Shown here: piece by piece, positions 1-5,141 of the stretch
How the letters are laid out: each line of letters begins with the position of its first letter
Position numbering within the stretch: the stretch's first letter is position 1
DNA from: Candidatus Kapaibacterium sp.
GTDB lineage: Bacteria; Bacteroidota; Ignavibacteria; Kapaibacteriales; UBA961
Direction: 5' to 3'
Assembly (NCBI GenBank): GCA_023259575.1
Contig: JALRHN010000019.1
Span: forward strand, 14,789 to 19,929
DNA length: 5,141 bases
Translations under genes and position numbers: made by a program
The notes under the pieces: model-generated
Database searches by the model: none
What the model saw: the letters and a program-made list of their open reading frames with translations, nothing else
Told to the model about the DNA's origin: nothing

Positions 1-87
1 ATCGAATTGACCAACACAGCTAGCAGCTTCGGCAACGCTGGCGACTACGTTGGTGAGATCGCAGTTTCTAACCTGTCATTCTCCTAA
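1..87 (+). CDS. C-terminal end of an unidentified protein (5' truncated by window edge)
   Basis: Frame 1 is open from the first base to a TAA at 85-87 and encodes 28 residues ending in GDYVGEIAVSNLSFS. I do not recognise the protein. The alternating hydrophobic ending resembles the last strand of a beta-sandwich or jelly-roll domain, but that is a weak inference from 28 residues. Evidence that this is real coding sequence comes from codon use: Asn, Asp, Tyr, Phe and Ile are written almost entirely with C-ending codons (AAC, GAC, TAC, TTC, ATC). A strong terminator also follows 34 nt after the stop. By my count 43 of 87 bases are G or C, against 16 of 60 in 301-360. This contrast could mean a highly expressed gene with optimised codons or a gene of foreign origin. 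The terminator separates it from the acpS group. Confidence 0.7.
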   Translation: MELTNTASSFGNAGDYVGEIAVSNLSFS

Positions 88-95
88 TCAGAGAA

Positions 96-117
96 TCCAA
101 CCCAGGGATGGGAAGGA
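96..117 (+). other. Small hairpin in the 3' untranslated region, GGGA tetraloop
   Basis: CCCA (101-104) pairs with TGGG (109-112) around a GGGA loop of the GNRA class. Outside it, TCC (96-98) pairs with GGA (115-117) across a symmetric AA/AA internal loop. It sits 8 nt after the stop codon of the upstream gene and 3 nt before the terminator stem, so the transcript would end in two stacked hairpins. A role in protecting the 3' end of the mRNA is inferred, not shown. Confidence 0.4.
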
Positions 118-120
118 CAC

Positions 121-145
121 AAAAAGGGCCGTAAGGCCCTTTTTT
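121..145 (+). terminator. Intrinsic (rho-independent) terminator of the upstream gene
   Basis: AAAAAGGGCC (121-130) and GGCCCTTTTT (135-144) form a perfect 10-bp stem with a GTAA loop, a stable GNRA tetraloop. The GC-rich core GGGCC/GGCCC is followed directly by a run of six T (140-145). The A-run and T-run pair with each other, so the structure could also stop transcription arriving from the right. It ends the transcript of the partial gene at the left edge and insulates it from acpS. Confidence 0.93.
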
Positions 146-167
146 GTTGGCTAAGTATTCGGTAAAT

Positions 168-219
168 ATATCCAAAATCTCTGTATTCAAAAGACAATGA
201 AATAGTAGTTTTTGGATAT
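168..219 (+). repeat. Long-loop inverted repeat upstream of acpS
   Basis: ATATCCAAAA (168-177) is the exact reverse complement of TTTTGGATAT (210-219), with 32 nt between the arms. It lies in the 139-nt gap between the terminator and acpS, the stretch where the promoter of the acpS group should be. TAGTTTTTG (206-214) overlaps the right arm and resembles the Bacteroidota -7 element TAnnTTTG with one extra base, but no partner -33 TTG stands at the usual distance. A two-site operator or a promoter-embedded hairpin are both possible. The AT-rich arms mean chance cannot be excluded. Confidence 0.35.
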
Positions 220-284
220 TTCTTAATATTAACAGATAAAGAGATTATTTTACAGCAGTATCATCAGAGATTAACTATAAAATT

Positions 285-707
285 ATGATAATTGGAATCG
301 GAATAGATATAACAGAAGTTTCTAGAATTAAAGAGTCAATTGATATGTATGGTCAATCTTTTTTATCCAGAATATATACTTCTAGCGAAATTTCATATTG
401 TGAGTCTTTCTCACAAAATAGTATGTCGCATTATACTGGTTTTTTTTCCGCAAAAGAAGCATTTAGTAAAGCCTTAGGTACAGGGATCGGACAACACTGC
501 TCTTTTTTATCATTAGAAATTTCTCATGATTCACATGGGAAACCATTTATTGTTATCAATGAATCATTAAAAGAATTAGTAAAAGATTGCCAAATCGATA
601 TATCAATTTCTCATACCAATAACATGGCTATTGCACTTGTAATTTTATCTAAAGATGAACAAATTGAGCCTTTGCTTCACACAATATCACAATCACTTAT
701 TGGGTAA
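285..707 (+). CDS. acpS: Holo-[acyl-carrier-protein] synthase (4'-phosphopantetheinyl transferase AcpS)
   Basis: AcpS moves the 4'-phosphopantetheine arm of coenzyme A onto a serine of apo-ACP, making the active carrier for fatty-acid and lipid synthesis in the cytosol. The protein has 140 residues, close to the usual size of about 120-130 plus a short C-terminal tail. The N-terminal signature GIGIDITEVSRI (4-15) includes Mg-binding Asp8, and FSAKEAFSKALGTGIG (54-69) includes Glu58; these match the positions of the metal ligands in characterised AcpS proteins. ISISHTNNMAIALVIL (106-121) is the typical final SxSH segment. One oddity is Phe53 before FSAKEA, where many homologues carry Arg. The ATG at 285 places the signature at the normal distance from the start; only an A/T-rich leader precedes it, without a Shine-Dalgarno motif. 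The stop is 5 nt before the aspartate kinase, so the two are probably co-transcribed. Confidence 0.95.
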   Translation: MIIGIGIDITEVSRIKESIDMYGQSFLSRIYTSSEISYCESFSQNSMSHYTGFFSAKEAFSKALGTGIGQHCSFLSLEISHDSHGKPFIVINESLKELVKDCQIDISISHTNNMAIALVILSKDEQIEPLLHTISQSLIG

Positions 708-712
708 AATCT

Positions 713-2062
713 ATGATTGTAATGAAGTTTGGAGGCACATCAGTTGGTACAGCAGAGGCAATGAAGCAAGTAGCTGCTATCATTCAAAACGATACAAGGA
801 AGAAAAAGGTTGTAGTTTTATCTGCCTGCTCTGGAATTACCAATAAGCTTTTATATCTTGCTAAAAAGTCAGCTTATATTGATGAACAAGAAAGAATATC
901 TTTGATAGAAGAAATTATACTTTTTCATTCAGATATCATTATTTCACTGGGCATAGAAAGTCCTAATTTGGATGCTCAATTTACTTTGATTACTAAAGAA
1001 ATATATGAGTTTTGTGAGGGAATATCTTTGCTAGGTGAATGTACTCCACGATCTTTGGATCGATTAAGTTCATTTGGGGAATTATTATCTACTCTTATTT
1101 TTTCGGAATATATAAAGGGAATCGGATTACATGCTGAATTGGTAAATGCTTTATCATTTATGAAAACAGATTCAACATATACTTCGGCACATATTCAATA
1201 TGATTCAATGGTTCCGCAAGTACAGAAAATAATTATACCCAAATGTGAACATAATGATATTATCATTACCCAAGGTTTTATTGGAAGTGATGAACATGAT
1301 ATTGTAACTACTTTGGGAAGAGGTGGGTCGGATTTTTCTGCTGCATTAATTGGAATGGCTATTGAAGCACAAGAAATTATTATTTGGACAGATGTATCTG
1401 GAATTGCATCTGCCGACCCAAAATTAATTTCTCATGCACATACTATCGAAAAAATGAGCTTTCAAGAAGCAAGGTTATTGTCATTCTTTGGTGCAAAAGT
1501 ATTACACCCCGAAACTATTTTACCAGCAATTAAACATAATATTCCAGTTATAGTAAAAAATACATTTTCACCTCATGACAAAGGAACTACCATAGTTTCT
1601 GATTCATCATATTCTGCATCAAAAATTATTTCTGTAACATCAAAGAATGCTGTTGGACTTGTAGAATTTACACATCAAACTTTTTCTATAACACAGAAAA
1701 TGTCAATTATTGGAGAGTTTTTAGACACTTTGCAATGTGATTTATATGCTTTTGGATGCCTTGAAAATACTATGTATGCTGTTATTTCATTAGATAGAAT
1801 TAATTTTTTAAGTAAAGCCGAAAGCCTAAAAGATTGGGATATATCGTATAAAGATCAGTCATTTATTGCAGCTATAGGCCCTAATAAAGTTTCAGATAAA
1901 TATCCTGATATATTATCAACATTTAATCAAATAATTTGCCAGCATAACTCTATGCCAATCCTTTTAAGTGGTATATCTGAATATGCTTTATGTGCTGTGA
2001 TCGACCAGAAATCTTTACATCAAACCTTGATTTCATTACATTCAGAACTAATCGAACAATAG
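713..2062 (+). CDS. lysC: Aspartate kinase (monofunctional, LysC type)
   Basis: This enzyme phosphorylates L-aspartate with ATP to aspartyl-4-phosphate, the first step towards lysine/diaminopimelate, threonine and methionine. The 449-residue length fits a monofunctional enzyme, with no homoserine dehydrogenase fused. The amino-acid kinase domain spans about 1-295: MKFGGTSVG (4-12) with Lys5, RSLDRLSSFGELLST (113-127) with Glu122 at the aspartate-binding position, QGFIGSD (187-193), GRGGSD (202-207), WTDVSGI (225-231), ADPKLI (234-239) and FFGAKVLHP (258-266). Residues from about 305 onward correspond to the paired regulatory ACT domains, but are poorly conserved by eye. Which end product inhibits the enzyme cannot be read from the sequence. 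ATG 713 is preferred over ATG 722 because MIVMKFGGTS is the common family start. It lies 5 nt after acpS and 1 nt before the PAP2 reading frame, implying one operon. Confidence 0.95.
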   Translation: MIVMKFGGTSVGTAEAMKQVAAIIQNDTRKKKVVVLSACSGITNKLLYLAKKSAYIDEQERISLIEEIILFHSDIIISLGIESPNLDAQFTLITKEIYEFCEGISLLGECTPRSLDRLSSFGELLSTLIFSEYIKGIGLHAELVNALSFMKTDSTYTSAHIQYDSMVPQVQKIIIPKCEHNDIIITQGFIGSDEHDIVTTLGRGGSDFSAALIGMAIEAQEIIIWTDVSGIASADPKLISHAHTIEKMSFQEARLLSFFGAKVLHPETILPAIKHNIPVIVKNTFSPHDKGTTIVSDSSYSASKIISVTSKNAVGLVEFTHQTFSITQKMSIIGEFLDTLQCDLYAFGCLENTMYAVISLDRINFLSKAESLKDWDISYKDQSFIAAIGPNKVSDKYPDILSTFNQIICQHNSMPILLSGISEYALCAVIDQKSLHQTLISLHSELIEQ

Positions 2063-2063
2063 A

Positions 2064-2237
2064 ATGTTATTCTTCCGCCCTACAGTTCTTTTCTACGTTT
2101 TCATTTTCTTTATTTCTGTAATAGATATTTATGCAGAAATTCATGAAAATGATTCTACTACACTATATTCTATGCTTAAGGAAGATGTACACTCTACTAT
2201 TTATGATATATCTTATATATACATCAAGTTCAATTGA
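2064..2237 (+). pseudogene. N-terminal, signal-peptide part of the PAP2 gene, cut off by a frameshift
   Basis: An ATG one base after the aspartate kinase stop opens a 57-codon frame ending at TGA 2235-2237. Its start, MLFFRPTVLFYVFIFFISV, is a strong signal peptide: a short basic N-region, a long hydrophobic core and a plausible cleavage site after IYA (residue 24). The mature part contains LKEDVHSTIYDISYIY, which looks like the segment preceding the first membrane helix of secreted PAP2 proteins. At 2220-2222 it can be joined directly to the neighbouring frame, which continues TSSSIETIND and the rest of the phosphatase, giving a smooth protein of about 277 residues. I conclude this is the real N-terminus of that gene. 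Whether the break is a true mutation, a reversible repeat slippage or a sequence error cannot be told from one copy. This frame could also be expressed as a secreted 57-residue peptide, which I think less likely. Confidence 0.72.
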
Positions 2238-2895
2238 AACCATTAATGATTTAAAAAAACCGGGATTATTAGTTGCTGGGTCATTATTGGGGATGACATG
2301 TGACAATACATTTAAATCCATAGCAGAAAGAAATAAAGTAGATGTAGATGGTAAAACAATAGAGTTCGCAAATAATTATGGCAATTTATATTATCAATTG
2401 GGGATATCGGGGAGTATATATGCGATAGGTTTAATAAGTGATTCCAAGAAGCTGAGAAATACTGCAAGATTAACAGTTGAATCATTTATTGTTTCGGGAT
2501 TAATTACAACAGTATTGAAATCTATTATTGGCAGGGCAAGGCCATATGCAAAAGAAGGCAATCAATCCTATCATTGGTTTCAAACCAACGATGCATATTT
2601 ATCATTCCCATCAGGACATAGTACTATAGCTTTTGCAGCAAGTACTGTGTTTGCAAATCAGCTTGATACGTGGTGGGGTGATGTGCTTTTTTATGGATTA
2701 GCTTCGGGAACTGCATATGCGAGAATGCACAAAGATGCACATTGGTTTTCTGATATATTATTAGGGGGCGGCATAGGATATCTTTCGGCAAAAGCAATTT
2801 TACATGCTCATAATGAGCATCAAAACAATGTTCAATCAAATCATTTTATCCCGATTCTTTCTCCAACCGCAATTGGAATCGCATACCAGTTTTGA
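2131..2895 (+). CDS. PAP2-family phosphatase (type 2 phosphatidic acid phosphatase fold), catalytic body
   Basis: All three motifs of the PAP2/haloperoxidase-fold acid phosphatases are present: K130-x6-RP (130-138), PSGH (160-163) and R198-x5-H204-x3-D208. His204 is the expected nucleophile, His163 the acid/base, and the usual Ser before Arg198 is Ala. Hydrophobic segments near 46-56, 87-103, 113-126, 164-176, 184-196 and 209-223 suggest an integral membrane protein. Such enzymes hydrolyse phosphate esters of lipids such as phosphatidate, undecaprenyl diphosphate or lipid A; the substrate here is unknown. The C-terminus ends SPTAIGIAYQF. The ATG at 2131 opens this 254-codon frame, but its first 30 residues are an out-of-frame reading of the signal-peptide region starting at 2064, so this start is doubtful. 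Translation as shown would lack a normal signal sequence, although residues 8-30 are hydrophobic enough to act as an anchor. It is the last gene of the acpS group. Confidence 0.88.
   Translation: MQKFMKMILLHYILCLRKMYTLLFMIYLIYTSSSIETINDLKKPGLLVAGSLLGMTCDNTFKSIAERNKVDVDGKTIEFANNYGNLYYQLGISGSIYAIGLISDSKKLRNTARLTVESFIVSGLITTVLKSIIGRARPYAKEGNQSYHWFQTNDAYLSFPSGHSTIAFAASTVFANQLDTWWGDVLFYGLASGTAYARMHKDAHWFSDILLGGGIGYLSAKAILHAHNEHQNNVQSNHFIPILSPTAIGIAYQF
2214..2221 (+). repeat. (TA)4 tract at the apparent frameshift point
   Basis: TATATATA occupies the exact place where the signal-peptide frame must pass to the catalytic frame. Adding one TA unit gives codons TCT TAT ATA TAT ACA TCA, reading SYIYTS, and restores one continuous frame; removing one base would also restore it. 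Four dinucleotide units is short for an established phase-variable tract, so a fixed mutation or a sequence error remain equally open. Confidence 0.6.
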
Positions 2896-2922
2896 ATTTA
2901 TTAAATCACTATTATTTTATCC

Positions 2923-2951
2923 TTGTATTTGTATTATATTTTCTTAATTTG
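2923..2951 (+). promoter_or_regulatory. Weak Bacteroidota-type promoter candidate
   Basis: TTG (2923-2925) is followed after 18 nt by TTAATTTG (2944-2951), one base off the -7 consensus TAnnTTTG. If used, it would give the receptor mRNA a leader of roughly 250 nt containing all the symmetry elements below. Another near-match, TATATTTC (3181-3188), lies about 25 nt before the start but lacks a clear -33 partner. Such matches are common by chance in AT-rich DNA. Confidence 0.2.
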
Positions 2952-3008
2952 AAATGTATTAAATATTGCTAAATACATAAATATATAGCGATACATAATT
3001 TCCATCTG

Positions 3009-3103
3009 AATCACCAATAAAAGTTCTTTATCTAAGGACAAATACACAACAAAATGAGATGAGATAACTGAGTTTTCAGATAAGCTCATTGATAATCACC
3101 AAT
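3009..3103 (+). repeat. Spaced 10-bp direct repeat AATCACCAAT
   Basis: AATCACCAAT occurs at 3009-3018 and again at 3094-3103, 85 nt apart start to start, flanking the hairpin at 3053-3090. Its relatively high C content stands out in this AT-rich region. It could be a pair of binding sites for a regulator of the receptor gene; with only two copies this is suggestive only. Confidence 0.35.
3053..3090 (+). other. Nested imperfect hairpin in the receptor gene leader
   Basis: The outer arms AATGAG (3053-3058) and CTCATT (3085-3090) are exact reverse complements. Inside, CTGA (3068-3071) pairs with TCAG (3076-3079) around a GTTT loop. The unpaired segments between the stems make it only moderately stable. 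No T-run follows, so it is not an intrinsic terminator. Confidence 0.3.
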
Positions 3104-3110
3104 GCTAGAT

Positions 3111-3131
3111 TATATACATTAAATGTATATA
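3111..3131. promoter_or_regulatory. Perfect 10+1+10 palindrome, candidate operator
   Basis: TATATACATT (3111-3120) and AATGTATATA (3122-3131) are exact reverse complements around a single A at 3121. A 21-nt site with this symmetry is the usual footprint of a dimeric helix-turn-helix regulator. It ends 80 nt before the receptor start codon, a sensible operator position. The regulator is not in this window. As RNA it could only form a weak AU hairpin with an unfavourably small loop, so a DNA-level role is more likely. Confidence 0.5.
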
Positions 3132-3202
3132 TGTGTACTTGTGTTTTTCGTTGATTTCTGAGCATTAAATTCCTCAACTTTATATTTCTTCACATTACTC
3201 AT

Positions 3203-3206
3203 GGAG
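3203..3206 (+). promoter_or_regulatory. Shine-Dalgarno-like GGAG for the receptor gene
   Basis: GGAG ends 5 nt before the ATG at 3212 and supports that start. It is noteworthy because neither acpS nor the aspartate kinase has such a motif, consistent with the usual weak Shine-Dalgarno use in Bacteroidota. Confidence 0.5.
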
Positions 3207-3211
3207 TAAGC

Positions 3212-5141
3212 ATGAAAACTTTTTACTCTTCGCTGATTATCTGTCTTATGGCGACAGTACAGTTTGCATTTGCACAAGAGAGAGTAGTTTCTGGTAAGGT
3301 TTCTTCTAATAAAGGAAGTAATTTGCCTGGAACAACGGTACTTGTTAAAGGTACCAGTGTTGGTACTTATGTTAAACAAGATGGTAAGTATAAAATTACT
3401 GTACCAAGTGGTGGAAAAACATTAACATTTAAACTTATTGGTATGAAAACCAAAGAAGTTTCTTTGGGACAATCCGACATTGTTGATGTGGTTCTTGAAG
3501 AAGATGTCGCAAAAACAGATGAAGTTGTGGTTACTGCAATTGGTATTGAACAATCTAAGCGTTCATTAACATATGCTACACAAGAAGTAAAAGGTAGTGC
3601 AATTTCACAATCAAAAGAAGCAAATATTGTTGGTGGCTTAGCAGGTAAAATTGCTGGTGTTCAAGTTACTAATTCTACTGGTGCAGCTGGTGGTTCTTCT
3701 TATATTAGAATTAGAGGTGCATCATCTATAACAGGAGATAATCAGCCATTATTTGTTATTGATGGTATTCCAATTGATAATTCAATGTTATCTACAGAGG
3801 CCAATACTGGTGGTGTAGCGTATTCAAATCGTGCTGTAGATATTAACCCAGATGATATCGAATCTATGAATGTTCTTAAAGGTGCAGCTGCAACTGCATT
3901 ATATGGTATTCGTGCTGGCTCAGGAGCTATAATTATTACAACAAAAAAAGGTTTAAGTGAAAAAGGAATCGGCAGAATGTCTGCATCTTTTTCAACTTCA
4001 TTAGGCATCGATCAAGTTAATAAGTTACCAGAATTACAATCTAAATATGCACAAGGATTAAATGGTGCATTAGGATCTCCTGCTGCTGCAGCTAGCTTAC
4101 GTCCTCGTTCTTGGGGTCCAGCTATTGATACATTGGTATGGGTAGCTGATCCATCTTGGATCTGGGATAAAAATGGAAAAATCTATGGGAAAAGTTCAAC
4201 ACCAAATGGTGTCACAGGAACACCTGTAACCCCATATGATAATACTGGTAATTTTTTCCAAACAGGATACACAACTACCAATACATTTAGTCTTTCCGGT
4301 GGGAATACATCTTCTTCATTCTTTTTGTCATTATCAAATATGAATCAAACAGGTGTAACTCCTAAAAACACATTTGGCCGTACTACTTTAAGACTTTCTG
4401 GAGACCACACATTTTCTCAAGAATTAAAAGTAAGTGGTTCTGTAAACTATTCAAATTCAGGTGGAACAAGAATTCAGCAAGGTTCAAATATTTCTGGTGT
4501 TATGCTAGGCTTATTACGCTCTCCAATTACTTTTGATAATGCAAATGGAGTTGATGGAGCAACAGATAAATCTGCTTACACGTTTGCTGATGGTAATCAA
4601 AGAACATATCGCGGTATTTTTGGCTTTGATAATCCTTATTGGGTAGTTAATAATACTCCATTTACAGATAATGTAGACAGAGTAGTTGCTTATGCTCAAG
4701 CAGATTATACTCCTGCTGATTGGATGAGTATCACATATCGTATTGGACAAGATTTCTATTCTGACCGCCGCAAGCAAATTTATGCTGTAAATTCTAACTC
4801 TTATGTTGCAGGTCGTGTAGTAGAAGATCAATATTTCAATAGTGATATCACAAGCGACTTATTGGTTACAATGCGTAAAAGCTTTGATGAAGATTTGAAT
4901 GGAAGCATAACATTAGGACAAAATATGTATTCCAAAAGCTTAGATAATTTATATGCTACTGGTGATGACTTAGTTATTCCAGGTTTTTATAATATGTCTA
5001 ATGCAAGAACATTAAATCCAGGACAATATCTATCTAAAAAAAGAACAGCTGCTGTATATGCAGATGCTAAACTTGACTATAAGAACTACTTATTTATTAA
5101 TGCAACGTTACGTAATGAATGGTCAACAACATTACCAAAAG
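3212..5141 (+). CDS. SusC/RagA-family TonB-linked outer-membrane receptor (3' truncated by window edge)
   Basis: An uninterrupted frame runs from ATG 3212 to the window edge, giving 643 residues of a protein that usually has about 1000. Order of parts: signal peptide 1-21 (MKTFYSSLIICLMATVQFAFA, probable cleavage before QE); a carboxypeptidase-regulatory-like beta-sandwich at about 23-97; a TonB-box-like DEVVVTAIG (103-111) running into the class signature KRSLTYATQEVKG (116-128); a plug domain at about 130-247 containing GLAGKIAGVQV (142-152), IRIRGASSI (165-173), PLFVIDGIPIDN (179-190), DIESMNVLKGAAATALYG (215-232) and IIITTKKG (240-247); then alternating strands of the outer-membrane barrel. 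No N-terminal STN (anti-sigma-interacting) domain is present. Members import glycans or peptides across the outer membrane with a SusD-like lipoprotein, energised by TonB-ExbBD. The substrate cannot be inferred, and the SusD partner, expected directly downstream, is outside the window. The GGAG at 3203 and the signal peptide fix the start. Confidence 0.95.
   Translation, partial: MKTFYSSLIICLMATVQFAFAQERVVSGKVSSNKGSNLPGTTVLVKGTSVGTYVKQDGKYKITVPSGGKTLTFKLIGMKTKEVSLGQSDIVDVVLEEDVAKTDEVVVTAIGIEQSKRSLTYATQEVKGSAISQSKEANIVGGLAGKIAGVQVTNSTGAAGGSSYIRIRGASSITGDNQPLFVIDGIPIDNSMLSTEANTGGVAYSNRAVDINPDDIESMNVLKGAAATALYGIRAGSGAIIITTKKGLSEKGIGRMSASFSTSLGIDQVNKLPELQSKYAQGLNGALGSPAAAASLRPRSWGPAIDTLVWVADPSWIWDKNGKIYGKSSTPNGVTGTPVTPYDNTGNFFQTGYTTTNTFSLSGGNTSSSFFLSLSNMNQTGVTPKNTFGRTTLRLSGDHTFSQELKVSGSVNYSNSGGTRIQQGSNISGVMLGLLRSPITFDNANGVDGATDKSAYTFADGNQRTYRGIFGFDNPYWVVNNTPFTDNVDRVVAYAQADYTPADWMSITYRIGQDFYSDRRKQIYAVNSNSYVAGRVVEDQYFNSDITSDLLVTMRKSFDEDLNGSITLGQNMYSKSLDNLYATGDDLVIPGFYNMSNARTLNPGQYLSKKRTAAVYADAKLDYKNYLFINATLRNEWSTTLPK

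Larger units (their letters stand above)
2896..3211. other. Intergenic region between the PAP2 gene and the SusC-like gene
   Basis: This 316-nt AT-rich stretch has stops in all frames and no coding region I can support. No clear GC-rich terminator follows the PAP2 stop, so the end of that transcript is not defined. It holds a weak promoter-like pair (2923-2951), a 10-bp direct repeat, a nested hairpin (3053-3090), a perfect palindrome (3111-3131) and a Shine-Dalgarno-like GGAG before the receptor gene. The concentration of these elements suggests a regulated promoter region with a leader for the receptor, but no riboswitch family is recognisable. Confidence 0.6.

Noticed and set aside
223..232. 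10-bp palindrome TTAATATTAA upstream of acpS
   Set aside because: Built only from A and T in a very AT-rich stretch, so expected by chance.
655..846. 63-codon + strand frame across the acpS/aspartate kinase junction
   Set aside because: It overlaps the end of acpS and the conserved KFGGTSVG start of aspartate kinase in a different frame and shows no family features.
2624..2839. 71-codon - strand frame
   Set aside because: It lies wholly antisense to the PAP2 catalytic motifs and has no recognisable features; a shadow frame.
3054..3067. Two overlapping minimal frames ATG AGA TGA and ATG AGA TAA in the receptor leader
   Set aside because: Arginine minigenes of this type are known to affect tRNA pools when translated, but there is no well-placed ribosome binding site and such triplets arise easily by chance in AT-rich DNA.
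3201..3209. Two-codon frame ATG GAG TAA just before the receptor start
   Set aside because: Too short to support as a leader peptide; the GGAG inside it is better explained as the ribosome binding site.
2896..3211. Possible attachment site, mobile-element end, small RNA or CRISPR in the intergenic region
   Set aside because: No tRNA, integrase, transposase, target-site duplication pattern or regularly spaced repeats are visible; only the two-copy direct repeat and the palindromes reported above.
3119..3379. 86-codon - strand frame over the receptor start
   Set aside because: It is antisense to the receptor signal peptide and beta-sandwich domain, and its composition (Cys/Arg/Thr-rich) looks non-coding.
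3742..4831. Two - strand frames (88 codons at 3742-4008, 105 codons at 4514-4831)
   Set aside because: Both are antisense to the conserved plug and barrel of the receptor; the Ile/Ser-rich and Ala/Pro-rich readings are the complement of its codon use.

Overview
The window most likely comes from a low-GC member of the Bacteroidota/FCB group. The main evidence is a SusC/RagA-type TonB-dependent outer-membrane receptor at the right end, a class largely confined to that group. The DNA is AT-rich and Shine-Dalgarno motifs are mostly absent upstream of genes, which fits. No rRNA, tRNA, CRISPR array or insertion sequence is visible, and genus or species cannot be named from this sequence alone.

Layout, left to right, with all supported genes on the + strand. 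(1) Positions 1-87 are the last 28 codons of an unidentified gene with clearly higher GC and C-ending codons. It is followed by a small hairpin and a strong intrinsic terminator (121-145). (2) After an AT-rich gap holding a long-loop inverted repeat come three closely packed genes: acpS (holo-ACP synthase, 285-707), a monofunctional aspartate kinase (713-2062), and a PAP2-family phosphatase (2064-2895). The gaps are 5 nt and 1 nt, so they are very probably one transcription unit. (3) A 316-nt intergenic region (2896-3211) contains no gene but has several symmetry elements, the best being a perfect 10+1+10 palindrome. (4) A SusC-like receptor starts at 3212 and runs off the right edge with 643 codons present.

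The most notable observation is that the PAP2 gene is split by an apparent frameshift. A signal-peptide-bearing N-terminus begins at 2064, one base after the aspartate kinase stop, and runs out of frame at a short TA repeat (2214-2221). The catalytic body, with all three PAP2 motifs, continues in another frame. The ATG at 2131 that opens the longer frame is therefore probably not the native start.

Functionally, acpS activates acyl carrier protein for lipid synthesis. Aspartate kinase feeds lysine/diaminopimelate, threonine and methionine synthesis. The PAP2 protein probably dephosphorylates a lipid phosphate at the envelope. A loose cell-envelope theme links the three, but this is inference. 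The SusC-like receptor is a separate unit, probably for uptake of a glycan or peptide together with a SusD partner outside the window. I see no convincing novel multi-gene system here.
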